64,000 nt of DNA from contig CM034541.1 of assembly GCA_020002185.1 (NCBI GenBank), forward strand, positions 45,763,428-45,827,427, given 5' to 3'. Both the position numbers and the translations under genes were made by a program. The notes under the pieces were generated by a model. It was given only the letters and a program-made list of their open reading frames with translations. It was not told the origin of the DNA and ran no database searches. How positions within the stretch are numbered: the stretch's first letter is position 1; every line of letters starts with the position of its first letter. Source of the stretch: Paraescarpia echinospica (lineage: Eukaryota; Annelida; Polychaeta; Sabellida; Siboglinidae). Shown here in pieces: positions 46,376-57,970 of this stretch.

Positions 46376-49300
46376 CATCAATAGAGATAGTGGTTAAAAC
46401 CTTGTGACGATCGTTTTGGAGCTTCTGTCAACTTCAACCACGTACATTGTCACGTGACAAAAGATGGCAGCTCACTCTGCGAACCTGAACGTTTAATTCT
46501 GAAATATATATATATATATATATACATACGGTATATATATATACATATATACCGTATGTATATATATATATATATATATATACCTTCATAAAAATGAATG
46601 CTTGTGAAACGTACATCTCCGTGGTACTTGTAGTTTTCTCCGTAGTACCTCGCGCATTGGTCGTCGAGCGAAAACACGGTGCCGGGAAGAACATCCTCGT
46701 CTACAGTCGACACACCGTTGGAACAGACTCGGTTATGGAGACAGACTCGCGGGAACCTACGCCAGAACAACAATTCTCTACATTCCTGCAGAGAAATCTC
46801 TCTCACATGTTTGATCATCTAATTCTAATTTACATTTTGTACCTAATATGTTGAAGCAAACCATTTGGACAAGGGTTTTCGCGGTTGTAAAACAAACCTT
46901 ATTATTGTTAAGATAATTTCACACTGTTTTATCGTCATCTGAATACTAATGTACCCAATTGCCCAACCACCGTGCTGCTAACACGTTGACGCAAAGCGAC
47001 TGCTCCTTTTGTATTGTTACATTTTTAGTGGCCCACCCTTTTGGAATGACGCATATACAAAACAAATAATATAAATCACGCCAACCCTTGACTTATATCC
47101 ATATGATAACATGGAAATTAAACCGAAGCTGTCTGGTCCTATTTTGTAAATAAAATGATGTTAATACTAGAATAAGTATGCTACAATAACATTACCCACC
47201 AAAATACCGAACTATGGTCAACTGAAATCTGACACAAAATAGTCGTCGCCACCTCCCTACCCGTCTTTGACACCACTGATGAAGTCTTTGAAGTATTGGA
47301 TGGAACACGATGAGAAGCTGAACGAGTTCGCCCGAGTTGCTTCAGTCATTGTGTAAGAAGACGACATCGCGTAGTTGTCTGATGACGAACAGTCATTGTT
47401 GTATCCATCTGGCAATCCTCCCAACCTGAAAGTATGATATCGCATGGCAACTGTGAGAAATATACGTCGCTTCATGCTTTCTATATGTGATATGTGATAC
47501 GCGCCTATGACATTTCAGTTAAATTCCATCAAGTTGTCCGCTTCAAAGGAGTAACTAAAGGAATTGTGTTTGACAGACTGCATACTGCACATATGGTATA
47601 TTAGTGATGGATCCAGCTAACCCACGAACAATAATAAAATAATATGCTGGCAAGAAAATACCTCCAACGTATGTCAAACATTATTACACTGTAAACACAT
47701 GATTTATCTGCGGACATACCTATACAATAACATGTTGATCAGCATGGATTAAGTGACGTGATAGTCACGTAATTTTAAGGTAACCTCACGTATCCACCAC
47801 GTGAGGTTACCTTACCACCACGTGTTCGCCACGTCGGGTAGAGTTTCGACCTACCGAATCAGAATGCCGTAAACATTTATATTTTAAATATATATTGTAA
47901 TAGATGCATTACCCCAATCCAAACAGGTAGATTCCTCGACGCCAGGAGTGCTGACCCGTATCTTCAGCTATGGCAACAGCCAACCGACTGCGACATATAC
48001 TGTTCAAGTTCGCAATACCTGCAAGTGCCCAACATAAAATAACATTTCTAGAAACAGCGTGGCAAATCATGGCGCACAGATGTCATACATATATATTATA
48101 AGATAACGCATAAGCATTTAGAAACTCACACATGCACACACACATATATGCGCGCACACGCACGCACACACGCTCATGAACGCGCACTTCATACAAGAAC
48201 GCAACATACATTCTCCACGTACACATGCACTCAAGCACCCACCCATTCGTGCACGCACGTACGCACGTACACACATACACGCACCCATACATAAATACAG
48301 CACATAAATATTACAATAAAACGTTTTCGTAATCTACCTTGTCTAGTGGTTTCGCGAAAATGGGAGTTCACGCGAACACACACGTCAGCCATATACAATA
48401 TTTAATAATATCAGTGATCGAAACATTCGCCCTACCTGTTCGTGCTGCAGATGTGCCGGTTAAGACGTCGTATCTGGAATTAAGATGAAAAACTCCATGC
48501 AGGTTATATTGTTTAACCAAACAGCCACACCTCTTACTTGTGTTGATGACAACATTTGCAGCAGTGCAGCAGTAACGTGTATGGTTTAACACGATAGAAC
48601 ATATGCCGTTTTAACAACGGGAACAGTGGATCTTCTTCTACACAACGCTTCTAATAAATATATTACATTTGAAAACGATTGCAATGTTCCGATTACTCGC
48701 TCGTACGTTACCACACACAGCATAGCCAGACTGAGGATGGACAAAAGTGACCTGAATAGTGAGAGGACCGCATTAGCGCATACCTTTCCTAAACATTACT
48801 GTTACAAGATATATTTTGGACAATTTCTAAATGGCTGTATTACCGAGGTGACCGTAAACCGAGGTTCGATAGTACTTGACAAATCTAACCGTGTCCACAG
48901 CATTGCATAATCCGGATTGCTCCACGTTCGTCCATCCATGCCCTTCCAAACTGCGAAGTTAACAATTCCAACGGTTGCATTGACAATTGTTGTTTCGACC
49001 GAATCTCCAGTCGTGACAATGTTGCCCGCTGTCCAAGTAGATTCTCCAATAGTCTGAAAACGTTGCGATGAAGTCGTCGTAAATGTACCGTTACTATAAC
49101 TATAAATCATACAAGGTAAATACTCGTCAAACCTATGGCTGCTCACAGGTTATTTCTTTTAGTGGCAATATTGTTAAATCTTGTGAAATGATGGTGCTCT
49201 GAAATGCTGTTTAATTCCTCCACGAAAATATTCACAAACAATAGTAATTGTTTTATTGAGAAATAATGTACGTGTGTGCAGCAAACGGTAGTCGGCAACA

Positions 49301-52064
49301 TTTACCTCTGCAACGTAAATTTCTTTGAGTACGGGCTTTATCATGATACCCCACGCATTGCTATCTATCGATCTGAACACCAAGTCAAACTGGAAGAAAA
49401 CAACAGATGAATTAGGTATTGATAAGAAACCACACGTAATAGTATATTTATCTACAAATATATCCAAACAGTATTATTAAATATATTATTTAGTGATTAA
49501 AATTAATAATATAATATGTGTTTCCACAATAATCAGATGCTGCCATAAATATATTATGTAATGCTGTATATATATACGTAATGGAACGCGAATTGCTCAG
49601 AATAAGCACATTATCGAGGCCACATTTTGTATCTATAACATAATTTAATAAGTACAAACTATTGTATTTAACATCATGCCATCATACTGCACATACCGCA
49701 TTCATTCTCTGAAGATAATAGTACTTGATCTTGGAAAGTGAATCGTTTCGATCGATTGTTCTTTCTGTCCAACTGTGAGATCACAGAAATCTGGGTTATC
49801 AACTACAATATGGCCGTTGTCTAGTGCACGTGAAACGTACACCGACATGCAATTGTTCGAATATAAGTCATTGTGAGGTTCAAATAATTAAGGATAATGC
49901 CCTGCTCAGTAAAAAAAACAATTTAGTCTTATCAGTAGTTGATAAGAACATCTTAGATTTTAATCATGTCCAATTATAAAATATATTCGTGGTATCCCCT
50001 AACTAATTTGTTTTTATATTACAAAGAATGACTCACTAGTCGAATATGGTGTGGTCCAACACGAACATGATCTCGATGTAGTAAGCAGCAACTGTCGTAG
50101 CTCTCTTCTGCCTGTGTTTGACTGCGCCCTTCAACGTCTTAGTTCCATTCAATTTCTTGACCAATTCTTGATGCTTCTCTCTGACAACCTCAACATAGTC
50201 TGCAAAGGGCGAAGGTATATTGCTCCATTAGTGAAAGAGAGGGGGAGTGAGGGAGTTTGGGAAATGGAAGGGAGAGCGAGGGGAGGGGAGGGAGGTAGCG
50301 ATGGAGCGAGGGAGCGATAGAGGGAGGGAGGGAGGGAGGGAGGAGGGTAGAGGGAGGGAGGGAGGAAGAGTAAGTATGTGTACGAGATGCGCGCGCGCAT
50401 GCGTGCGTGCGTGCGTGCGTGCGTGTGTGTGTGTGTGCAAGTGAGTGTGTGCATGTATGTGTGTAAGTACTAGCGATCGGGCTAGCGATCGGGCAAAAAG
50501 CAGGCTCCCATTAAATGACAATGCGTGGGACAGACAACAAGTCAGAGCATATGCCATTAATTCCACAAAAGACCTGTCACTAACACGCTTCGAATATACA
50601 GAAACATGAAGCAGGATCTTGATAAGCGCAGGTTTGTCATGGACGAGTTGTGTACCATTCCAGTCTCGTATATATAAAAGGTTTACACAAACATCTGTCT
50701 CAGAACTACAAATGGATACTTGCTTTTCCAAGACAAAATTCAACAAAGACTAGAGACAATTATTCACTTTACCTTTTGGATTTTTGGATTTAATGACGCG
50801 ATGAGGTAATCCACCATTCGATGCCGCTGCATCGTTGTCTACAGGTTGAATTATGTAGTGTTTTCCTTTAAAATGAAAACTTCCATCCTGCCAAAAAAAC
50901 AAATATAACCCAGAACGTACCTAGAGTGTGCTTTGTTGTACAGAGAATTGCAAATATATCCCAAAAAAGATATTCAATTCCAATTTAATTTAATTCAGTT
51001 ATTTATTCCCCAGTGAATACTACAAACAAAGAAAAAATTAATTTGTATGCAAAAACATCAAACATTTACAAATGGAAATGGGGGAAGATTAAAGTACACT
51101 ATTTATTAACCACTTCCCCAGTACAACAACAAATTGCTCACGTATGTTATACGTTAGTAGCAACTTGGTGATATATATTATATTCCATGTGTGTCTATGA
51201 AATTCGAATATCATAACCCTGAATTGTAAACTTACCAGTTGTATAACATGCTTTTCCTCAACGGCTGGTTTTGTGTAGACTATCATCGCAGCGCCTAATT
51301 CAATGTCTTGGTAGAACGCGACATTCTGTACAACAGTCAATGACACTGTAACATATGAAGGAAATCTTCTCTTTGGTTATTACCTTAACAAAAAGCATGT
51401 TATGCACCACAGAAAACCCAAATATGTAGACCACAAACGCACTTCTTTTTAACATATATAGTAGGCTTGCACGTTCAAACAGTTAACACGTAAAGGCCAC
51501 GACATTTCCCAAAGATGCAAAGTAATAAAATGCTAGTAAAATACCTAGTATACAATTATATTAGTTCAACAAACATTTGTTATTCAATTCCACCCCCAGA
51601 GTCATTTAAATCATGTAGGTAAATATAAATAAAAAATATAAAGTAATTAAACGTTATCCTTTCCGTGAAGAGGTGAGTTTAAACGAGTCAACGTGGTATT
51701 AAACTAAAGACATTAATTAGACAGTGGGTGTACCTTTGCATGCGGGATATAAATCTTTTCTTTCGTATTACTTGCGAACCGGAAGTGGACATTCGTGTCA
51801 ATGTCCGTGTTTCGCACCAGTTGTAGAGTCACTGTATCACCGGCGACACTGAACTGCATGTGGAGATGACGCTCTATGGTCGAGTCGGTTGAACTTCTTA
51901 TCCTACTGCTGCGTAGCTCTTTCACTAACACCAATTCTCCGTCTTCGTCTAGTGGCTTGCACCAACCTGAATGATTTGATGTGTACCAGATACATTGTTT
52001 GCATCATTAAATGTATATCACACCCAAATGCACTGTTATATTATACGTGAGTGTGCGTGTGCGT

Positions 52065-52100
<36 letters not shown>

Positions 52101-52260
52101 TGCCTTAGTAGTATATAGTAACTATAATGCAATGGGGGTCCGGGAAACAACCGGGGTATCCATCCATTACATAACGTCGACAACCTGGGAAGAAACTGCT
52201 AATCTTACCTCCGATCACTAACACCAGCACGGAGAAGGACATTGACACGAGAATCCTCAT
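43596..52260 (-). CDS. Secreted reprolysin/ADAMTS-like metalloproteinase homologue, predicted pseudoprotease (15 exons)
   Basis: Exons as modelled: 52260-52209, 51966-51734, 51325-51236, 50887-50773, 50199-50037, 49772-49697, 49389-49306, 49053-48890, 48473-48436, 48018-47913, 47425-47261, 46756-46615, 45934-45821, 45348-45300, 43760-43596. All introns are GT-AG and all phases agree, giving about 585 residues. Order: signal peptide ([17 protein letters not shown]), prodomain, furin-like RQKR, M12B metalloproteinase domain, Cys-rich domain without disintegrin or thrombospondin repeats, and a six-Cys ShK/PLAC-like end. At the zinc site the spacing EDTG-x8 is kept, but the expected HExxHxxGxxHD reads YLFGLGLGGLPD, so all three His and the Glu are replaced. 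It is probably secreted and non-catalytic, perhaps an inhibitor, binding protein or decoy (inference). The last exon ends at a GTGAGT donor or reads on to a stop at 43510, so the 3' end is open. Confidence 0.8.
43960..44260 (-). pseudogene. Decayed duplicate of promoter and signal-peptide exon
   Basis: The minus strand from 44034 reads [19 protein letters not shown] and a stop, clearly related to exon 1 at 52260 ([17 protein letters not shown]). Upstream sequence to about 44260 matches 52261-52465 (GTCTAGAAATGAACA, TGCATCGTTCCTTGGTA, GTGTTCATTGAT, GCACGACAGGCAC). The donor GGTAAG of the real exon is GGAACT here, so the copy cannot splice. It marks a past tandem duplication in this gene family. 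Confidence 0.75.
44285..44640. repeat. CG/TG-rich microsatellite
   Basis: GCGCGCGCG followed by impure (TG)n and GTGCGTG units make a long alternating purine-pyrimidine stretch. Confidence 0.95.
44641..45299. other. Intron sequence, no feature
   Basis: AT-rich sequence between the (TG)n tract and exon 14, without recognisable elements. Confidence 0.5.
45955..46235. mobile_element. Palindromic MITE in intron 12
   Basis: 45958-46055 and the reverse complement of 46142-46232 match over about 90 bp (CAACGTTCAGGTTCGC, CTATCTTTTGTCACGTGACA, GTGGTTGCCATATGACA). They surround a purine-rich centre (GAGAGGGAAAGG). A half copy in the right-hand orientation lies at 46385-46505. TA repeats flank all of these, consistent with a TA target. 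Confidence 0.7.
46220..46375. repeat. (TA)n-(GA)n-(TA)n microsatellite
   Basis: TA repeats are followed by about 70 bp of GA repeats, a GATA-like patch and TA again, between the complete MITE and its half copy. Confidence 0.95.
46386..46580. mobile_element. Half copy of the intron MITE with TA cruciform
   Basis: 46410-46505 repeats the right end of the 45955-46235 element. It is followed by a TA-rich inverted repeat centred near 46540 (CATACGGTATATA / TATACCGTATG). Confidence 0.65.
47261..50199 (-). other. Metalloproteinase-domain exons 5-11 with substituted zinc site
   Basis: Exon 5 ends the propeptide (KHRQKR) and starts the catalytic fold ([15 protein letters not shown]). Exon 6 gives [12 protein letters not shown], exon 7 gives [20 protein letters not shown], exon 8 gives [12 protein letters not shown], exon 9 gives YDVLTGTS and exon 10 gives GIANLNSIC and EDTG. 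The exon 10/11 junction falls inside the zinc-binding region. Exon 11 continues [18 protein letters not shown], which keeps the Met-turn (YAMSSS), and [13 protein letters not shown]. The fold markers are therefore kept while the metal ligands are lost. No HExxH could be read in the intron between exons 10 and 11. Confidence 0.75.
47777..47813. repeat. Perfect 15-bp inverted repeat in intron 10
   Basis: AAGGTAACCTCACGT and its exact reverse complement are separated by the 7-base loop ATCCACC. The hairpin lies between exons 10 and 11 of the metalloproteinase-like gene, next to the zinc-site junction. Confidence 0.85.
50773..51966 (-). other. Prodomain exons 2-4 of the metalloproteinase-like gene
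   Basis: Exon 2 (51966-51734) encodes [11 protein letters not shown], then [18 protein letters not shown] and [18 protein letters not shown], the beta-rich start of a reprolysin propeptide. Exon 3 (51325-51236) encodes [19 protein letters not shown], where the YQD/GAA pattern is typical. An AG 15 bases upstream would break the frame, which fixes this acceptor. Exon 4 (50887-50773) encodes [11 protein letters not shown] and GGLPHRVIK, the propeptide end before the linker. Confidence 0.75.
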
Positions 52261-52465
52261 GGTGAGATCGTAAGAATCGTCCAGAGTTTGTCTAGAAATG
52301 AACATAGCAGGTGTATATAATGTGATATCTATGTTTGGTTTGTCGTCCTCTAATGTGGCTGTTAATTAAGAGCATCGTTCCTTGGTATACTTCCTTCGTG
52401 TTCATTAATCATGTAATCATTAGTCTTGTAACCAGCACGACAGGAACTTTGGCCTGCCTACGACC
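52261..52465 (-). promoter_or_regulatory. Candidate promoter of the metalloproteinase-like gene
   Basis: This stretch directly upstream of exon 1 is conserved with 44040-44260, upstream of the decayed exon copy. On the gene strand a TATATACACC-type sequence lies near 52315, about 50 bp before the ATG. Conservation could also simply reflect the extent of the duplication. Confidence 0.4.
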
Positions 52466-52529
52466 AACATGTATGTGTGTATGAATGAATTTGTGTTCAG
52501 TTGTGTGCGTATAAACGCATATGTGTATG

Positions 52530-52935
<406 letters not shown>

Positions 52936-53077
52936 ATATAAGTTCCTTAATATAAGGTAACACATTATGTAACTGTGCAATGGTCTTATTTATGAGTAGC
53001 ATCGTATCTTGTCGGGGATATTACAAATAACGAAACCTTATTGACTTCCTGACAAGGTATCCTCTCACGACGAACAA

Positions 53078-53416
53078 ATGCAAGTGGCCCCACGTCGCAA
53101 ATACCCAAGAATAACTTCGGATATGATAACAAATCCCGTCGAAATAAAGGGGCGTGCCTTGGTATTTGATGAACACCCACTGGATCCGCTCACGCTGTGT
53201 TATTATGACCTGTGTTGTTCAGGTTTATCGCCATCTGGTTATGAATCTATAGCCATGCACGCCATTACGTGCCCTCTTCGAATTTGGCTTCAGCATCCGT
53301 ACGGTGTGTCTTCCGATGATTACCAGTTCTCTTCTTCCCAATCGCGACTGCTAAATCTACCATTTCTGGCGCACATTGTTTTATCGGTATTCATTATTTA
53401 TTTGTTTTTATTGTGA
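53078..53416 (+). CDS. Unrecognised 112-codon ORF
   Basis: ATG at 53078 opens a 112-codon frame with no repeats in it. It contains LDPLTLCYYDLCCSGLSPSG, and its C-terminus (FLAHIVLSVFIIYLFLL) could be a membrane segment. No family is recognised and no splice signals decide the question. It may be chance, although it is one of the few non-repetitive frames above 100 codons here. Confidence 0.25.
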   Translation: MQVAPRRKYPRITSDMITNPVEIKGRALVFDEHPLDPLTLCYYDLCCSGLSPSGYESIAMHAITCPLRIWLQHPYGVSSDDYQFSSSQSRLLNLPFLAHIVLSVFIIYLFLL

Positions 53417-54260
53417 ACTGAACACTTGGCCATTTACCATACGCCATTTTGGAAAACACGTAATGATTTATGGAGAGGATATCAAGAAGACGGGGTAATT
53501 ATTTGTTTATATTACACATCATTCATTCAAACCTACATACAATTTCAAATGAGAGAAGTGGTTATGGATGTTGTGGTATGATCGGGAAAATCAACATCGT
53601 TTCGATCTATCTGCATGAAACACGTTCGTCGTATTTAGATTGCAGTTTATTGCCAAAACATTACGACCAATGCTACAAATGCGACAATACCAGACGAAGA
53701 AATTAATTGTAAAGCAGACGACAAAACATGTAAAAATCTCAAATGTTAATGTATCAAACTAGTCACCACAGTAATGTTCACACACAAATAGTTCACACAC
53801 AAATAGTTCACAATATGGCAACACATTGTGTCGAATCATTTGTCGATCCCACATTGCTTGCATCATACATTATAATTATCGTCTTCGTCAACTAAGCAGT
53901 TTTCATCAACTACTAAAACAACATAACATTATTATGTTCTTGTGAACTGTTGTGATGTACCCGTGTGTGGAAGAGTACGCGAATATATTTCTTTAAATAC
54001 GTTTTCTAGGCCAATATAGTTGGGATGTTCCTAGCAAACAGCGGGCGTGACAGATGTTGCGTGTTTGCGGTAATTGCAAGTATTTTTTTATAAAAAGGGC
54101 TCAAACAATTGCGGTATTATTGCTAAATGGTTTTACTTGAAAACTAAAGCGTGCAGTTGGGAGCAGTAGAATGTTTATTATATATGCGCGTGACAGAATA
54201 GGTAATCATTGCTTTTGTATCACTTTACAACGACTGTGTAATAATATATATCAACAAATA
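53417..54260. other. Intergenic, no feature
   Basis: AT-rich; the only structure seen is a 17-bp tandem duplication (CACACACAAATAGTTCA) near 53780-53812. Confidence 0.5.
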
Positions 54261-54261
54261 T

Positions 54262-54333
54262 AAAAACAGTAAGATGTACCGGTGGATAAACCACCAATAT
54301 ATATATATATTTATACATATACCGATTGGTGGT

Positions 54334-54364
<31 letters not shown>

Positions 54365-54393
54365 AACAACCAATATATATATATTTATATATG

Positions 54394-54459
<66 letters not shown>

Positions 54460-54500
54460 GATTGGTGGTTTATTCACCGGTATATTTTACTGTTTTTATG
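54262..54500. repeat. AT-rich cruciform with 40-bp inverted ends
   Basis: AAACAGTAAGATGTACCGGT and GGATAAACCACCAATATA at the left are repeated in inverse at the right end (ATTGGTGGTTTATTCACCGG near 54465). The centre is made of (TA)n tracts, with a second inner inverted copy around 54325. A single half occurs at 60848-60890, at the start of the second segmental copy. Confidence 0.7.
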
Positions 54501-55936
54501 TTGATATTAATCCTGAAATGGGTGATGCCAATGTTGCATCTCTTTCTAACGAACTTTGTAGTCTATGTGAAGTTAAACCCTACAACGTTATTGAAATGTA
54601 TCCTCATGGATTACGAATTACACTAACGCTCCCTACATGTGTAGTTTTGTTGCAGTACTCCCTCATTAGAAGTACAAGTTGACGAGATTGTTGAAACACG
54701 TAGAACTTTGCATATGTCTGATTTATTTCATGCAATGATTAACAACACTATAAGATAGATTGTTTCCCTGCGTTTGTTAATGATCAATTTACTACTGCCT
54801 GTGCGATGCTGTGCCTTAACGCACATTGGGACACTAATGTGCGCCTTGCCGTCAATCGGTACACCTTAAAAATAAATATAATTTGTATAATTTATACCTG
54901 TCAACCTTTGTGTTTCGAAATCCAATAGAATATGACGTTCACCAAAAACAGCCAACAGCAATCAACCCATCGTTAGCGTATCTAACAGCACCACCGCCTG
55001 ATGCTCGCACAAACCCTCCAATTGCACATAAAAGCCTATACTCAGTGAGATGTTCTTCTTTACAGGAAGGGTGACAGTGTCATAACAAGCCAAGCTGACT
55101 CCTGGACATTCCGAGTGGGTTGGCAGGTGATAAGTACACGTGGCACTCTTGAGAACAAAACACTAATGCGCCGTATGGCAGTTACAATAATAACATGGTG
55201 CTATCATACCAACTCCAAATGTGGTCACGAGATGTTTCAAACAACAGAAACAACAAATCAACAACAATATCTAGAACTTGTAACCGTGTCTCCCTTACGC
55301 TATCCGCAACACCTAAACCTAGATTTTTTGGCAACTATTTGCAGTAAAATCGCATACAATGTGCTGAATACCTTTGCAGTTATTTTCAAGTGTGCCGACG
55401 TGCGACGTCCCCACGGTACGTATTCCGTCTTCTACCCGTCACTCGTCGGGACCTCCTGTCTGCCGTAAACGTCTCTCACCGGCAACGTCCCGGATAATTA
55501 CTATTAGTTATATTTATAATTAACGACGACATCAAGATGACGTATTTACGGAGCAGGCGCATATCGACATTGATAAAAATTATACAAAAGTACGCAGCAG
55601 ATATTACCAATAGCAATATTACTGATAGGAATCTTTTCACATCGCCAGTGTTATTCATCGTAGATACAGCCAAGCAGTCGCATTTGTGAGTGTTATCAGT
55701 AACTGAATATTGCTGATTAACAGACATGTATATTAAATAGTGATTATGTCATTATATCACACCTGCATATAATGAATAGTGATAAAAGTCAACACATATT
55801 TGGAAAGTTCAGCAATATAGATTGATCAGGACGAGTTTATAAGTAATAAAACGTATGTGCGTCAGCGTTCGACATAACTGCGGATACGCCAGCCCGGGAC
55901 CCGTGAATCTCCTGTCTGGTCCGTTACTGTTGCAAG

Positions 55937-56311
55937 TCACAGGCCCGGGTGGTTCGCGCAGATTGCGGATAATCTGTTTATCTTGCCATAGTAGCGAAGA
56001 GCAAACATGAATTGAAGGAGGTGCCCGAGAAGCAGGCGCTGAAGATCGTCAGGGATACGACATAATTGCTGTGGGTGGACACCAGAAGGAGGGATGGATT
56101 GTTGCGGGTGATGGAGATCAAGCGTGGGAGCTTTGTGTAGATTGGTGGAATAGCTACCGTTAAGGTGCACGAAGGAAAACAGTGGGTGTCGTGACAGACA
56201 GAAAAGATCAAGCAAGTTAGCCGGAAAGTCATCATATAATATATAGGGTTGGAGACAGCGGCATTGACAGAACTTGCAGCAACAAATGAAGCGGCACGTT
56301 TGTAAGAACAA
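55937..56311 (-). CDS. ORF kept open in both segmental copies
   Basis: This 124-codon frame has a counterpart at 62398-62790 that is nearly identical and also open, with six extra residues from an in-frame insertion. It contains [25 protein letters not shown] and [12 protein letters not shown]. An overlapping frame on the same strand is also open in both copies, which weakens the coding argument. The family is unknown. Confidence 0.3.
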   Translation of the reverse strand: MFLQTCRFICCCKFCQCRCLQPYILYDDFPANLLDLFCLSRHPLFSFVHLNGSYSTNLHKAPTLDLHHPQQSIPPSGVHPQQLCRIPDDLQRLLLGHLLQFMFALRYYGKINRLSAICANHPGL

Positions 56312-56444
56312 CTATTTCCATGGAAATACAAGAGTAAGAAAGGGAAGATGAATTGAATTGGCGGAACTTGATGCAGTTGAGATGAGAAAGAAAGGTGCGG
56401 ATCGAGGAACGCCGACTCAAAAAACGGACATGTTGAAGTAATGA

Positions 56445-56680
56445 AGCCGCATATATATATATATATATAAATACATATATATGTAAATGAATGTATGTAT
56501 ATATATATATATACATATATATAAATATATATATATACACATATATACTCAAGGCACGCACGCACGCACGTACGCGCGTACGCGCGCACGCACACACGCA
56601 CACACGCACACACGCACACACTCACACACGCACACACGCACACACGCACACACGCACACACGCACACACGCACACCACCC
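56445..56680. repeat. (TA)n and (CGCACACA)n microsatellites
   Basis: 56447-56550 is TA-rich. 56555-56672 is a regular 8-bp CGCACACA array. Confidence 0.95.
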
Positions 56681-57896
56681 TTCCTTCAATAAAATGATTT
56701 TGTTATAACAAAGAGAAACGTTTTATGTTCTCAACAACCGTCGTTTTCATTGGTTCAGAAATTTGAAAAAGCATCTACACCACATGAAACTACAACATAT
56801 CACGATTAAATGATATATGGAGTGAATTAACAAACCTTGCCATTTGTAGCACGAAAGACTGTCTCAACGAATTCCTTTTAGGTGTGTATATACCCATAAC
56901 GCGGTTTCGCTGGAAGAGGGTTTGTTCACTACATTTTCGTCTTGAAAAACACTGCGTTACAAAATCACTATAACATGCATTTATAAAAGAATGAACCGCC
57001 TGCACACACACGCCCACACGCACGCACGCACGCACGCACGCGCTCTTCTGGGAGTTTGGTTTCTTCTGTAAAGGGTCGGCTCCATTACATTTGCACACAT
57101 TATGCCGGTTACCTTTGATCGTTGTGTAACCGGTTCAGTGGGGAAACATGTAGGGGTTTCAAAAGGGAGCGGTTGTTTTTTTTAAAGAGACGGGGCATGA
57201 AAATGAGGTTCCAAAATATGTCGACGCTTTGGCCAAATCTGTGTTCGTACATCTTATTAAAAAATGGCGCCGATGGCTAAAATTAAACTAATTCGCTCAC
57301 ATGCACGCACACATCCTTACAATTGTGAAGGTATATTACCGTGTATGTTTGTTAACTAACAACATACAGTAATATCCTTATTTTTAACTGAAAATATTAT
57401 ATGGAAACGCAGAATTCTTTTGAAAAGGCGGTGTTTTTACTTTTCTATTTTTAAAGAATACAACGTAAATAAAGTTATCTTTATTTTTCGATATGAAAGA
57501 TGAGCAAAGCGATTCGACAGTCTGCCTTTTTTATTGCATCCCAATCGAATGAGGTACCGAGGTGAACAAAGACGGAGAAGACGGAGAACGTGTCGAGTCG
57601 GAGTAAGCGGTAGATAAGCCTGCATGTGTCGGGTGCACAACATCGTAGAACTGGTTAGTCCCGCAGCTGTTATACAACGAGTGTCTGGGCTGACACATAA
57701 GTCAACGCAATTGTACATTTTCAAACGTAGTCTTCAATTAATTTCTTTTGGAACGCCGCTAATACAAAGCATATTCATGCCATTAACTGTAGCCAAGAGA
57801 GGTGTAATTATCTAGCCACGAAAGTCGCACCAAAGAACTTCTAACGAGTGAGTAGTCAATGGTACGTGCGACTCGCCTCACTGCGTAAACAACATG

Positions 57897-57905
57897 TATA
57901 AAAGG
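57897..57905 (+). promoter_or_regulatory. TATA-box-like TATAAAAGG in segmental copy 1
   Basis: TATAAAAGG is conserved at 63323-63331 in copy 2, together with about 60 bp downstream. It precedes a small ATG frame in copy 1, so it may be a core promoter. Confidence 0.35.
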
Positions 57906-57970
57906 TTTTGTAGGGTATAGTATTCGAGTCTTGCCTACCAACCTGGTGCAGCATTTGTTATTAGAACGCT

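Larger units (their letters stand above)
45300..46756 (-). other. Cys-rich domain exons 12-14
   Basis: Exon 12 (46756-46615) encodes [14 protein letters not shown] and [17 protein letters not shown]. Exon 13 (45934-45821) encodes [15 protein letters not shown] and [12 protein letters not shown]. Exon 14 (45348-45300) encodes [16 protein letters not shown]. PGTxFSLDxQC and GTPCGxNKxCxxxxC are characteristic of the ADAMTS Cys-rich region. The large intron between exons 12 and 13 contains a palindromic MITE and GA/TA microsatellites. Confidence 0.75.

Noticed and set aside
47257..47475. Exon 11 ending at the in-frame stop 47257-47259
   Set aside because: A GTAGGG donor two codons earlier joins in phase to a clear ADAMTS Cys-rich exon at 46756, which is the better model.
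55978..56673. A 231-codon minus-strand frame
   Set aside because: A large part is translated TA and CACACACG microsatellite, and it overlaps the better-conserved frame 55937-56311.
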